From the NCBI GenBank assembly GCA_032717465.1, contig CM064681.1, positions 11,111,484 to 11,175,483 of the forward strand: a stretch of DNA of 64,000 bases, in the 5' to 3' direction. A program made the position numbers and the translations under genes. This DNA is from Coenobita brevimanus. Its lineage: Eukaryota; Arthropoda; Malacostraca; Decapoda; Coenobitidae. Under the pieces are notes generated by a model. That model saw nothing but the letters and a program-made list of their open reading frames with translations. It was not told the origin of the DNA and did no database searches. This document shows, piece by piece, positions 33,372-46,059 of the stretch (the first letter of the stretch is position 1; each line of letters begins with the position of its first letter).

Positions 33372-33479
33372 ACTGTACACGTTAAATAATGATGTGGGGA
33401 GGGGTGATGTAGGAGTGTGAAGTGGAGTGGGCGAGAAAGGGGGCAGTGAGGTAGTGAGTGTGTTGTGGTGTGGGGGAAG

Positions 33480-33965
33480 GAGGGTGGTGGGGCGGTCACT
33501 GTGTTGTGGTGTGGGGGAAGGGGGTAGAGGTGCAATGAGTGTGTTGTGGTGTGGGGGAAGGGGGTAGAGGTGCAATGAGTGTGTTGTGGTGTGGGGGAAG
33601 GGGGGAGAGGTGCAATGAGTGTGTTGTGGTGTGGGGGAAGGGGGGAGAGGTGCAATGAGTGTGTTGTGGTGTGAGGGAAGAGGGGGAGGTGCAATGAGTG
33701 TGTAGTGGTGTGGGGGAAGGGGGGGAGAGGTGCAATGAGCGTGTTGTGGTGTGGGGGAAGGGGGGGGGAGAGGTGCAATGAGTGTGTTGTGGTGTGGGGG
33801 AAGGGGGAAGAGGTGCAATGAGTGTGTTGAGGTGTGGGGGAAGGAGGGCGGTGGGACGGTCACTGTGTTGTGGTGTGGGGGAAGGGGGGGGGAGAGGTGC
33901 AATGAGTGTGTTGTTGTGTGGGGGAAGGGGGGAGAGGTGCAATGAGTGTGTTGTGGTGTGGGGGG
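33480..33965. repeat. About 40-bp G-rich minisatellite, about 12 copies
   Basis: The unit is GTGTTGTGGTGTGGGGGAAG followed by a variable G run, GAGAGGTGCAATGA. Length differences lie in the G run. The strand is strongly G-rich and could form G-quadruplexes. Confidence 0.93.
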
Positions 33966-34351
33966 GATGAAGGGGAGGGTTGGGGTGTGTGGTGTGGATT
34001 AATTGTTACATCATACCTGTAATGACCGATAAGGATGTAACTGTACAATGATGTGTGAATGTGTGTTGTGGTGTAGTGTGGGATGGGAGGGGGAAGGCAG
34101 TGTGTTGTAGTAGGAGGAGGAAAGGCGTGGGACGGAAGTGTAGTGTAGTCTGGATTAAGTTATATATCACACCAATATTGGCTGAGTGCTGTTCGATGAC
34201 AAAAGTGTAATCTAGTGAAGTCTACCTGGCCAAGTATTCACAAACGATCTTAATACCTTTAGTACAATGACCAATTATCACCTGTGTCTTCCTATTATCA
34301 GACGATTTTATATAAGTGAAGGGCTTAGTGAAGGGTATGACAAACCCCACT

Positions 34352-34388
<37 letters not shown>
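34352..34388. repeat. Poly(A) tract
   Basis: A run of about 35 A. The flanks show no recognisable retroelement body. Confidence 0.9.
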
Positions 34389-34390
<2 letters not shown>

Positions 34391-34789
34391 AAAATATCTC
34401 CTAAAGTGGGCCAAATCACGTTACCGTACCGAATGCAATAATCAATTAATGCAATACACAAGTCTTGAGAGCAGTTAATTGTTCTCAGGCATCACTGTTT
34501 GGCTGAGTACTTTCACTGCAATATCACTCCAATTTGGTGATGCAGTACGAATATTTGTGCACAAGAAGAGATAAATCCTGAAGTATCAGCCTTGTGCACA
34601 CCTTAGTCTGGGCACAGTTTATAAATACGGCCAATGGCGTGTTGGGCAAGAGAGTTATGACGCTGCAAATGTACAGTGGTTGTGTTTTAGTAAATTTGGT
34701 GACAATTTCGCTGACGATGCCGCCCTGCAGCCAAAAATGACTGCCTCGCAAAAACTGGATGGTTGGAGTTTGAATGTGACTGTACGAGA

Positions 34790-34998
34790 GAGTAAAGTTA
34801 TGGAGAAATTATGGCGCATTTGAGATATATTGGAAGAAGAAGAAGGAGAGGAAGACCGAGGATGAGATGGAGAGATGGATCGTTGTAATGTGGAAGAGTG
34901 CATGACAGAGCAAAGTTATGGTGCATCTGAGATATATTGGATGGAAAAGAAGGAGATGTAGACTTAATAAGATGGGGAGCTGGATCGTTGCAATGAAT
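34790..34998 (+). repeat. Two copies of a roughly 105-bp LINE-tail-like repeat
   Basis: AGAGTAAAGTTATGGAGAAA, then GAGATATATTGGAAGAAG, then GAGATGGATCGTTGTAATG is repeated once with changes from about 34,909. The first copy can read GRRRRGRPRMRWRDG, a motif common at the ends of LINE ORF2 proteins. Confidence 0.55.
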
Positions 34999-34999
34999 A

Positions 35000-35003
35000 T
35001 ATA

Positions 35004-35058
<55 letters not shown>

Positions 35059-35097
35059 CATTACCGGTAAGGAGGAGAAAATATTAGACTGGAAGAG

Positions 35098-35139
<42 letters not shown>

Positions 35140-35140
35140 G
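35000..35140. repeat. (GT)n(GA)n and (CT)n microsatellites
   Basis: GT then GA at 35,002-35,056, and (CT)n at 35,101-35,138, which is an inverted partner of the GA run 45 bases away. Confidence 0.9.
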
Positions 35141-35154
35141 AGGTCCAGCGGTCG

Positions 35155-35500
35155 TGTAGTGTTAAATGGAACGAAACGGGACGCGACCAAATGGAAAGGA
35201 TGATACGGCGCGGAATGAAATGGTACAGAGCTGAAGGAACGAAACGGAACGGAACAGAATGATACGGAGTGGAACGGAATGATGCAGAGCGGAACGAAAT
35301 TATATGGAACGGTGCGGAACAACACCGAACCCAATGGAACGATGATTAATGATACGGAGCGGAACGTAACCAAGCAGCACCCTACCCATTCCGTACGAAG
35401 AACAGCGAAAGAACACGGAACAATATGGAAAGGCTGTGTACTGGACGAAACTGTAAGGGAAAATCTGAAGAGTGACGGTGAACGAAAGTGAGGGAAACTG
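35155..35500. repeat. Degenerate GGAAC/GGAAT pentamer-rich sequence
   Basis: Words such as GGAACGAAACGG, GGAACGGAATGATGC and GATACGGAGCGGAACG recur with loose spacing. It looks like an old pentameric satellite. Confidence 0.6.
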
Positions 35501-35631
35501 AGGCCTGGAACGAACCTGAACAATATGATGTGAAATGCAAGGGAAACATTATAAGACACTGTATGACCTGTAGCAAGTATTGGGGCTGCCATACCAAGCT
35601 TTGGGACAACTCTGCCTTTGATAGTTTATGC

Positions 35632-35663
<32 letters not shown>

Positions 35664-35934
35664 ATACATCCCCTAACCATTATAATAAAATCCCTGCAGG
35701 TAAATGGTACCTATTATCAGAAAAACATTTTCCGATAAACCTTGCTATTACCTTCGTCGTGTCAAAATTTCGGCGGCTGGGCGTATTTCCATATAAATGT
35801 TCTTATTTCCCACCAACCTGCTACTTAACGCCTTCAACCATGCAAATGTTAAGGTCGATATTTTCCATCCCAAAACACTGGCCATTTTCATATATATTCG
35901 TGTTATTCACTTGTAATAACTACGTCTGGCTTGA

Positions 35935-36228
35935 GGGTTGAATATCGGCAATGTTTATATGTGTAGTAGTATTAGTCACTGATAATAACTAAGTCTGGGT
36001 TGAGGGTAGGCTATTATAAATGTTCCTAGTTGTATTATTTACTGATAATAACTAAGTCTGGGTTGAGGGTAGGCTATTATAAATGTTCCTAGTTGTATTA
36101 TTTATTGATAATAACTAAGTCTGGGTTGAGGGTAGGCTATTATAAATGTTCATAGTTGTATTATTTACTGATAATAACTAAGTCTGGGTTGAGGGTAGGC
36201 TATTATAAATGTTCCTGTGTATACTACT
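35935..36228. repeat. 63-bp minisatellite, about 4.5 copies
   Basis: Each unit carries ATAATAACTAAGTCTGGGTT, GAGGGTAGGCTATTATAAAT and GTTCCTAGTTGTATTATTTA. The first copy is the most diverged. Confidence 0.92.
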
Positions 36229-36477
36229 ATTACTGAAGGACAATAACTAAATCTGTGTTCAAGGTACACTATTATGAATGAGAGGGTGGTAGTATAAGGA
36301 GTTCTGGAGACTCGTAACACCTCTTCCTTGGTGATTTACTCTGCACATTACCCATCGATATTCCCTATGTTAATGCTGTCAGTTATGATGACATTCACCA
36401 ATAAAAACAACACAAAATAATGTTAAAGTGTAAAATGAAAGATCAATAAGGAAGATGAGCTACGTCGGCTGCCACAC

Positions 36478-36770
36478 CCTGACCTACTGCCAACACATAC
36501 TAGTACACACACTGAACTACTGCCAACACATACTAGTACACACACTGAACTACTGCCAACACATACTAGTACACACACTGAACTACTGCCAACACATACT
36601 AGTACACACACTGAACTACTGCCAACACATACTAGTACACACACTGAACTACTGCCAACACATACTAGTACACACACTGAACTACTGCCAACACATACTA
36701 GTACACACACTGAACTACTGCCAACACATACTAGTACACACACTGAACTACTGTCAACACATACTAATAC
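36478..36770. repeat. 33-bp minisatellite, about 9 copies
   Basis: The unit is CTACTGCCAACACATACTAG plus TACACACACTGAA, nearly perfect except in the outer copies. The 33-base period keeps both strands open without being a gene. Confidence 0.95.
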
Positions 36771-36803
36771 TGACAACAGGTTTATTATATTGAACTTACA
36801 CTC

Positions 36804-36932
<129 letters not shown>

Positions 36933-37009
36933 GTTCACAAGGCGTGGTGTGGGGAATGCGTGGAGTCACAGCTGTGAGAAAGGTGACAAAGACTGAGGCG
37001 TGAATGAAT

Positions 37010-37370
37010 AATACGTGAGGGAGGTGCGGCAAAGTGAGGTGTGGAGGGTGAGATGTAAGTGAAGTGTGGGGCATGAGGTGTGAGTGAGGAGTGGAATGTG
37101 AGATGATGTGTAAAGTGAGTTGTGGTCGAGTGAGGAGTGAGGTGGTGAGGTATGCGAAGGGTGTGCTAAGTGTGGTATGCGTGAGGTGTGGAAGAGGTGT
37201 GAGTGAGGTGTGGAAGAGGTTTGAGTGAGGTGTGAAAGAGGTGTGAGTGAGGTGTGGAGGAGGTTTGAGTGAGGTGTGGAAGAGGTGTGAGTGAGGTGTA
37301 GATGAGGTGTGAGTGAGGTGTGGAAGAGGTGTGAGTGAGGTAAAGAGTGAGGTGTTGAGATTGCGGGGTG
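37010..37370. repeat. GTGAGGTGTGGAAGA-type loose tandem repeat
   Basis: Repeated GAGGTGTGGAAGAGGTGTGA words with a period of about 20-24 bases, strongest at 37,180-37,350. Confidence 0.75.
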
Positions 37371-38345
37371 AGAGAGAGGTGTGTGGGCATTGTTAATTGT
37401 GGCACAATAACATCAACACAGGTATTGTTGAAGCTAAGTGACGGCAGGGAGGAGGGCACGCAGTCAGAGAGGATTTGAGAAGGAAGAGAGGGAAACAGGC
37501 AGGGAGACACGACAGGGAGAAAAGAGGGGAAGGAGGAAGGGAAACAGATAGGGAGAAGAATGAATAGTGGAAGTAAAACACTCAAGGAAATACGAAGAAA
37601 GGGAGATAGGGAAGGTAGGCAAAGAGATGGGTAGGCAGGAACACAGATTAAGGATAAAGGGAGATAAAAAGGGCATAGAGGGATTGAGGAATAGGTAGGC
37701 AAGAGGACAGACACGGGAGCAGGGAGGGACGTAAGGCAGGAAAAGGGAAGGCACAGTGAATGAAGAGATGGGAATTAATTGGAGAAAGTAGAGGTGGAGG
37801 GATGGATGGGAGGAAATGGACAAGATCATATTTAACCTGCCTTAAATATAGAGGATGGGGTTATAGCCAGCCTTCATTAACCCCTTCAGTACGACAGGGA
37901 TTTCCTGAGGTAAACAAATGGTCTACGAGGAGCATCAATGAAATATATAACACGTGTAGATTAAGAAGTGAAGGATGTAAACAGAGTGAAAAGTGAAAGA
38001 CTGGGAAATAAACAAGAAGATAGGATAGACAGGGGTAGGGAAAGGTAAGCAATTTTAGCAAAGATGGAGAGAGGGAATGTAAGGAAATATTCTGGGAAGA
38101 AGAAAGGCAGGGAGATGGAAAGGTTAATCTCTTCACAACGATGACATCTGTATATTTCGATGCTGTTATCTCTACAAAATATTACTCTGCATACAAGAAA
38201 TTACTGGAACATGAAGGGTGAATATAACTTCATTAATCCACTCAATAAGGAAGATATTTCCTACGTTTAATAAATTGCTTGTATCTAGTAAGGATAAATG
38301 TAACGTCATGGAACTGATAGACTTAAATACAAAGTAAATCAGGGG

Positions 38346-38347
<2 letters not shown>

Positions 38348-38391
<44 letters not shown>

Positions 38392-38402
38392 GTAATAATA
38401 AT
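38348..38402. repeat. (TAA)n microsatellite
   Basis: AATAATAAT runs for about 50 bases with one interruption. Confidence 0.92.
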
Positions 38403-38600
38403 GAAAAGTCCTCGGGTTGAAGGGGTTTAGAAGGGTTATTATAAAAGTGAATAAAGCTGAAATAAAAAAGAACAGAAGTACAATGAAGATGACAGGGCGT
38501 GTGGCAGAGGCGGTGGGTGGAGGAATGATTAAAATATACAAGGAAGAAGACAGGTGAGAATCAGGTGTGAATGAGATGATAATGAGACTGTAAAGGGGCT

Positions 38601-38656
<56 letters not shown>

Positions 38657-38662
38657 GAGAGA

Positions 38663-38722
<60 letters not shown>
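38601..38722. repeat. Long (GA)n microsatellite
   Basis: About 120 bases of GA with a few AAAG interruptions. (CA)n follows at 38,796-38,824. Confidence 0.93.
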
Positions 38723-38726
<4 letters not shown>

Positions 38727-38791
38727 AAGTTTGTGGATACAGGTTAACCCTTATGAGGACGTGAACTGTCAGTGGTAAGTGGTTCCTGGTA

Positions 38792-38825
<34 letters not shown>

Positions 38826-39104
38826 GTCACCCTATGCACCATACACTAACAGGAAGAAGAATTAGGGGAAGAAGAAAAAAAAAGGACGAAAATGAAGACG
38901 AGGAGAAAAGGAAGGAGGAGGAGAAAAGAAGGGCAAAAGAAAAAGGAACTGGGTTAACTAAAACGGCGGGGGGACGGAAAGGAAAAGGTGAAAGTAGGCG
39001 AAGAAGTACAAAAATATAGAGGAGAAAAAAAAAAAAAAAAAAAAAAAAAAGGAGGGAGGGGGAAGTACAGTAAAAAACAAGAGCAATCCGAGATGCAAAC
39101 CTGG

Positions 39105-39318
39105 GTCAAGGCGGAGTGTGTGGTGGATCTTATGATGTTATCCTGTAATGTTTGTGCAAACATTGTAGGCATTATTTGTCGAGTTAAAAGCAAAAATGTT
39201 GAAACTGCCACTATCCCGCAATGGTAGAGAATCCATTAAAAAAAAATCCTGGATCCGGATGATGATCCGGATCACCACAAAAATCTAATGGACTGTTCCT
39301 TGGACGATACTCTGCCCC

Positions 39319-39349
<31 letters not shown>

Positions 39350-39430
39350 AAATCCGTGCGTAACTATTTGAGTAATCCTGTTAACAAATAGACAAACAAA
39401 CCAACGCCGACAAAAACATAACCTCCCTGG
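39105..39430. mobile_element. Interspersed repeat with GGATCCGGAT palindrome and poly(A)
   Basis: The segment includes TCCTGGATCCGGATGATGAT, CAAAAATCTAATGGACTGTT, CCTTGGACGATACTCTGCCC, an A run (39,319-39,347), then GTGCGTAACTATTTGAGTAA, TCCTGTTAACAAATAGACAA and AACATAACCTCC. I recognise this as the style of a widespread RTE-type LINE or derived SINE 3' end, but I cannot name the family. The A run interrupts it. Upstream is another A run, 39,028-39,050. Confidence 0.5.
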
Positions 39431-39689
39431 CTGTGGTAAAAAGAGAGGAAGTCAGAATACGGTATAGTGGAAAGGCCAGGGGTAAATGTACACAATATTA
39501 AGAGGAGGAAACATATGAATATACACATGACGACAACGATGATGATGAGGAGGAGGAGGAAAATAGAAGGAAAAGTGAGGAAAGACGAGGAAGAGGAGGA
39601 GAATGACGGGGGGGGGGTCAGCATCCATCTCCAGTGAAGTGACTGGCGGCAGGTGGAGTTAATTGAAGGCGGCGGGGACCTCCTTGTAT

Positions 39690-39739
39690 GAGAGAGAGAG
39701 AGAGAGAGAGACCAAGGGTTACAGATTGGGGAGGTTTGG

Positions 39740-39783
<44 letters not shown>

Positions 39784-39987
39784 GCCTACACTACCACTAA
39801 TGACGCCGGCACTTAGTGGGTTATCGCTCACTCACTCACTTTAACTCTCGCTTTCATCTTCACTGGTTCTAATTCTCTTTCACCCCACTGTTTCTCATTC
39901 TCACTTTCATTCTCTCTCTTTTATCTCCTCTTTTCTCACTCACACTTTAATCTTCCCCTTTTTCTCATTCTTACTGTCATCACTCCA

Positions 39988-40025
<38 letters not shown>

Positions 40026-40050
40026 GTCTCTCTCTCTCTCTCTCTCACCA
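39690..40050. repeat. (GA)n, (CT)n and (CTGT)n microsatellites
   Basis: (GA)n lies at 39,690-39,711, (CT)n at 39,742-39,781, and (CTGT)n at 39,990-40,022 followed by CT. Confidence 0.9.
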
Positions 40051-40689
40051 TCCATCAACTAATCTATCAATCTATCTTACTCCCTGCACTAAGCTAACAA
40101 TATATTAATTTCCTTTACGCCACCAGCACACAGTGTCATTCAGGTCAGTGGATACATGTGGTAGTGGATGTGTACACACTTCATTCATCTAAGAAGCATA
40201 ATTACCTCAGTGTTCATATATCTTCATTACTCTTAGCCACACTGTCAACACCCTCTCACCTCTACTCTCATTCTCTCTCAGTTATTCATATCATTCACTT
40301 GCACACACAACAGAATATAAAAAAAGGCGTTACTGATTTGCTTACCCATACTCACTCTCTCACTCTTAACTCCAGCACACACTCATTTCCTCTCTCAGTT
40401 ACTCATTTCATACTCACCCTGGCTCATTCTCTCCTAGTCAGTCATTTTATACGTCCATACACACTCGTCAATTCATATTCTCTCTCATTCTCTCCCAATT
40501 ACTCATTTCACACTCACCCAGACTCATTCTCTCCACTTTAATGTCACTCATGTCCATACACACTCATCACCTCAGTCACTTCTCCTGACTGTCATATTCA
40601 CTCTCACTCACTGACACTCACCCTCTCCCACACCTGTCCACACACTCTTTACCTTTTTGTGTTGGTTAGGGAGGGTTTTGTGGTAAGAA

Positions 40690-41570
40690 GTGTGGCGTCC
40701 CTCACCACACCGTTAACACTACCAACACTATCACCACCAGTATCAGCACAACTATCACCTCAACCACTACCACCAACAACACTACCATCACCACCACTAC
40801 CACCACTAACCCCACCATCATCATCACTACCACCCATAATACTACTATCACCACCCCTACCGCCACTAACACCACCATCACCACCACTATCGCCACTAAC
40901 ACCACCATTACCTTCACCACTACCACCACCACCACCACTAACACCACCTCTAATGCCACCACCACCACACCTGGACCACCAGATTAATCACCATCACCAC
41001 AACCAACATAACTATAGCTAGATCACTGATTGACACCAGATTATAATCCACCATCACTACCACTACTACCACCATTACTACCACAAAACAACCACCACTC
41101 ACATCGCTATTAGTATCATCATCACCACCACCATTACCACTGCTACCACATCACTACCACAGAACCACCACCACCTCACTTAGATGTCTATTACTACCAT
41201 CACTACTGCTACCATCATCACTACCACAAAGCCATCACTATATTCAGATCACTACTACCACCACCATCAGCATCACGACTGCTACATCATCACTACCACA
41301 ATACCGGCACCATACTCAGATCACTAGTACCACCACCACTACCATGATAACCACTACCATCACAACTGCTACCACCATCACTACCACAATACCAGCACCA
41401 TACTCAGATCACTAGTACCACCACCACTACCATGATTACCACTACCATCACAACTGCTACCACCATCACTACCACAATACCAGCACCATACTCAGATCAT
41501 TATCAGTACCACCACCATCACCACACCCAGAAAAACTACCAGCATATCAATTACCATACCACCACCACCA
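40690..41570. repeat. (ACC/CAC)n-rich tract with an 88-bp tandem unit
   Basis: An imperfect ACCACTACCATCACC trinucleotide tract. Within it, at about 41,275-41,500, an 88-base unit carrying CCAGCACCATACTCAGATCA occurs about 2.6 times. Confidence 0.85.
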
Positions 41571-41634
41571 CACGTACACATCAGTCACCACCACCACAAC
41601 GAGAAAGGGAAGAGAGGAATACAAATTGTCGAGA

Positions 41635-41636
<2 letters not shown>

Positions 41637-41692
<56 letters not shown>

Positions 41693-42005
41693 CGGGAGAA
41701 GGAAGGGAGAGAGGGCATGTAGTGGGATGGGGAGAGGAAAGAAGGAAAGGAAGGGGTTGAGAGAGAGCAGAGGGGTGGGGGAGAAACGGAAAATAGACAG
41801 ACATTGAGAGGGAAGGGGCAAAAAGGGAGAGGGAGAGATGGAAATGGAAAAGAGGGAGGGGGAGACGGAATAGGGGAAAAGAAGAGACGATGATGGAATG
41901 GGGAGATGATTGAAAACAAGAAGTGGAGAAAGGAAGGTGATGAAAAGAGAGAAGGGGAGAAACAATGGACTGGGAAGAGGAAGAAGGGAGGGAATAAGGG
42001 AAAAA
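41637..42005. repeat. (GA)n then purine-rich tract
   Basis: A pure GA run at 41,637-41,689 grades into about 300 bases of GGGAGAGGGAGAGATGG-type sequence. Confidence 0.85.
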
Positions 42006-42059
42006 GCTTGCCTGGTGTCAAGGAAGTAACGAGTACAAGCGTCATGCTGTCATAACCAC

Positions 42060-43030
42060 AACACTACAATTATTTCCCCTCTCCCTTTCACTCTCTCTCT
42101 CTCTCTAAGGAACAACTTACTACTCTCAGTTTAAAAGAAGCCTCGCGTCCTCTTATGGGGTCAACCTGTATCCACAAACCTATACAGTCATTACTCACCT
42201 CCTCTCTCTCTCTCTCTCTCTCTCTCCTTCACCCGTTTCCTTCCACCCTCTAGGTTTTTCATCCTTCCTGCTTTGCTATCCTTGTCTTAAACTCATACAA
42301 TAAATATCATAGTCATTGCCTACCTTATTATAAACCACCTAGATAGGACCAACCTTTCTCTCTCTCTCTCTCATCTAGTCAAGTCCCTATTTTTTTTTTT
42401 ACATTATCTCTCCAATCTCTCTCTTTATCTCTCCCCTCTTCCTTCCCCTCTGAGGCACTTTCCTCCCTCTCACTCTCCCTCCCTCCCTCATCCATCTGTG
42501 CCACGCCTCCGCACCTCCCTCACCCATCTTCCCTCACTCCCTTCTTTCTCTCCCTTACCACATCACCCTTTACCCCAACTCAATATTCTACTTCTCTTTC
42601 TCCTTTCCCTTTTTTCCTCTGCCTGTTCTGCATTCTCTCTCTCTCTCCCCTCATGACACAAAGCAGGTTAGGTAACATGAGCTAACACACAAACCGACCC
42701 ACAAAAAAAGATGAAATAAAAAAAAAACTCGCCAATCCTCTCCTAAGACCGAATTCACAAAAGTTCTCAACTAATTCTTATGATAAACAAATCCCAATAA
42801 CACTAAAATATTGGCAGAGATTATATCGCTTGCTCGTATTTTCACGCTGATATTCCCCTTATTTATTTATTTATTTTGTCAGTGTTTAGTAGCTGCAATA
42901 ATTAAGATCAATGCAATAACAAAGGCAACTTGGACTCAACAAACTTTATGAATACGGCCAAACCTGGTGTTCAGTCTTTGCCTCCCAATTGTACACTTTC
43001 TCACCAAAACTATTTACATTACTGCCTTTT
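42060..43030. other. No recognisable gene; pyrimidine-rich
   Basis: Short CT runs (42,090, 42,200, 42,355) and C/T-rich sequence. No coding signal. Confidence 0.5.
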
Positions 43031-43034
43031 GTAC

Positions 43035-43650
43035 ATCACCCCCTCCCCCACCCCCACACCTTCCCTTACCCTCCACCCCCACCCCCACACCTTCCCTTAC
43101 CCTCCACCCCCACACCTTCCCTTATCCTCCACCCCCACCCCCACACCTTCCCTTACCCTACACCCCCACCCCCACACCTTCCTTTACCCTCCACCCCCAC
43201 ACCTTCCCTTACCCTCCACCCCCACACCTTCCCTTACCCTCCACCCCCACACCTTCCCTTACTCTCCACCCCCACCCCCACACCTTCCCTTACCCTCCAC
43301 CCCCACCCCCACACCTTCCCTTACCCTACACCCCCACCCCCACACCTTCCCTTACCCTACATCTCCAACCCCACACCCTCCCTTATCCAACACCCCCACC
43401 CCCACACCTTCCCTTACCCTACACCCCCACCCCCACACCTTCCCTTACCCTCCACCCTCCCACATCTTCCATTACGCTCCACCCCCACCCCCACACCTTC
43501 CCTTACCCTACACCCCCACCCCCACACCTTCCCTTACCCTATACCCCCACCCCCACACCTTCCCTTACCCCACACCCCCACCCACACACTTTCCTTTACC
43601 CTCCACCCCACCCCCACACCTTCCCTTACCCTCCACCCTCACCCCAACCC
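43035..43650. repeat. C-rich minisatellite (CCACCCCCACACCTTCCCTTACCCT type)
   Basis: Units of about 25 and 31 bases are mixed, differing by one extra CCCCCA. There are about 20 copies. Periods of 25 and 31 are each 1 mod 3, so the frame rotates every unit. All three plus frames stay open for about 240 codons, a hallmark of low complexity rather than coding. Confidence 0.93.
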
Positions 43651-44900
43651 CCACCCCAAACAGCCTCTTTCCTGCCCACAACCTAAGCCATCCCCTCCCT
43701 CTTCTCGGGTCACTCTGATCTAACCAAACCTAACTAACCTAACTTTCTTTTTTTACACTCCAATTCTCACAACACTTTCCATTCCTTCTCTCTCTTATCT
43801 TCTACCTTCCCCCTCCTGCTCCTTCGTACCCTCCTTCCCTCCACACATCATCATCATTATCATCATCATCATCATCAAGCTTTCTCAGTATTTTCCTTCC
43901 CTCTCTTTTCACTCTCCTCCCTCTTCTTACATTCCTCCATCTTCCCTTCCTCCTCCCTCCCTCCCTCTCTTAAGGCATAACAATTTTCGCGTCATGTGTC
44001 AAAAACAACATTTGGCTGGTTTGTGGTGATGTTGTGCTGTGGTTGTGGAGGAAACAAGGGGAGGAAAGACTGGGAGAGGGAGGGGAAGGGGAGAGAAAAC
44101 TGAAGGATGCAAGAGCAGGAAAGACTGGAAGGAGAAGGAAAAGGGGAGAGAAAACTGGATGAAACAAAGGGAAGAAAGATTGAGAAGGGGAGCGGAAGGG
44201 GAGAGATACTTTGAAGAAACAAGGGAAGGACAGACTGAAAGGGGGAACGAAAGGGGGGGGGGAAACAGGGGGGCACAGAAGGAGGGAAGGGGAGAAGGAG
44301 GAGGAGGGAAGGGTTTGAAGGGTTAGGGAAGAACGTAAGAATACAGAAGGAGGTAAAGGAGAGAGGTAGAGTTTGTTTGTATTTACACCACCTTAGTAAC
44401 AACGAAGATTCATATTACACGGGTCAGTAATGTGACTTACGAGGTAAAGTTGGGACAAAGGTCGCATAATAATTCACCGCTTCTACTTGTCACTTTCCTC
44501 TAAGTTGAGAGACACTTGGTATGTCTCTCTGTCCAAAGATACAAAAGTTTGCCAATATTTCACCTCATCTGCTTGACACTCTCCTCTGCTGGATAACAGT
44601 CCTAAACTGGAAGAGGCTTGGTGTGTTTCTTTGCCCATAGATGCAAAAGTTCGCCTAATAATTCACATCTACTTGACACTCTCCTCTGCTGGATAATTTT
44701 ACTAAACTGAGGGAGGCTTGGTATGTTTTCTACCCACAGATATAAAAATCTGCCTAATCATCCACCTCATCTACTTGACATTCTCCTCCATTTGCTAATA
44801 TTACTAAAATTAGAGAGGCTTGGCTTGATACTCCCCTATTACCTAATATTCCTAACATGAGGGAGGCTTTGAATGTTTCTCTGTGCATCAATAATTCTTT
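43651..44900. other. No recognisable gene
   Basis: This interval contains TAACCAAACCTAACTAACCT at 43,720, a (CAT)n run at 43,848-43,877 and a purine-rich tract at 44,040-44,330. From 44,460 to 44,890 a loose tandem of about 105 bases recurs (ACTTGACACTCTCCTCTGCT, GAGGCTTGGTATGT), four diverged copies. Confidence 0.55.
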
Positions 44901-44999
44901 GTGACACACATACACACACACACTTTTGTTCAGCGGTGAGGGATACAGAATGCCCCTATCCCACACCATCGTCTCAAGTTACTCTGTCCTTTCTTTATT

Positions 45000-45040
<41 letters not shown>

Positions 45041-45341
45041 GTCCTTCCCTCAATCTACACCCTTCTCTTCCCTCCTTTCCTCTCTAGTAGATTAATTCTG
45101 TCTTATTTCCTCCTTCCCATCTCCTCACCCTCACCATCCTCTCCCCTCTTCCTTCCATCACCCTCCCCCTTCCCCTCCCCTCCCGTCTCCTCCCCAGTAA
45201 TCTCCCCTCGCATCTCATGTCTTGTCTCCCCTTATTCTTCCTTCCCTAATTTTGTTGACTTCTGATTTTTTCTTCCCCCGCCCCCCTCTCTCTCTCTCTT
45301 TTCTTGTAGGCCTACTTCTGTCTTCCTTGTTCTTACATTTG

Positions 45342-45414
<73 letters not shown>

Positions 45415-45763
45415 ATTTGGCTGTATTCTTTTCTTAAATTCACAAAAGTTCCTCTCCCTTCCCCCTTTACCCTCACGTTCTCTCCATTCCTTCCTTCCTT
45501 CCCTTCCCCTCCTCTTCCGTCCTTCCCTTCTTCTCACTTTTTTCTTTCCAACATTACCCCTATTCTCTCTTCTTCCATCTCCTCCTTTCCTTCCTACTCT
45601 ACTTTTTATTTCTTTCCATCCCTACCTGTCGCTCTTTTCCCTTCCTCTCCACTTACTTTCCCCTCCTCCGCTGTCTTTCCACCCTCCTTCTCCCCTCTTA
45701 CTGTCTTCTCGTCTTGTCACTTCCCTTTATTCTCCCCTCTCTCACTTCCCTCCTACCTTCAAG

Positions 45764-45812
<49 letters not shown>
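45000..45812. repeat. (CT)n, (GT)n and pyrimidine-rich sequence
   Basis: (CT)n lies at 45,003-45,037, (GT)n at 45,343-45,412 and (CT)n at 45,764-45,812, embedded in T/C-rich sequence. Confidence 0.9.
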
Positions 45813-45815
<3 letters not shown>

Positions 45816-45923
45816 TCTGTCTACTCACCCCTGCCCACACCAGCACCCACAACACCCCCATCCTTAGCCACAGTTACGCCAAACAACACACACGTCTAAT
45901 ACATATCTTGGTTATCTAAATAT

Positions 45924-45996
45924 CGAAGCTGCCAGAGATCGAGCAGCATGAAGAGCCGCCATTAGGTGACAAAGGCCGACGCATGCAAGCCTGTTG
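45924..45996 (+). mobile_element. LINE 3' end, severely truncated copy
   Basis: GAAGCTGCCAGAGATCGAGC, GCCGCCATTAGGTGACAAAG and GACGCATGCAAGCCTGTTG match the last 75 bases of the LINE at 12,529-12,606. A tail of (ACGAA)n follows at 46,005-46,025. It is a very short 5'-truncated insertion next to a minisatellite. Confidence 0.7.
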
Positions 45997-46059
45997 AAAC
46001 TTTAAAAACGAAACGAAACGAAACAAAACAATTTAGCTCTAATAAAACACAACCTGTTC

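Noticed and set aside
42930..43718. Three overlapping plus-strand frames of about 240-260 codons
   Set aside because: All lie in the C-rich minisatellite. Three simultaneous open frames are the signature of a stop-poor repeat, not a proline-rich gene.
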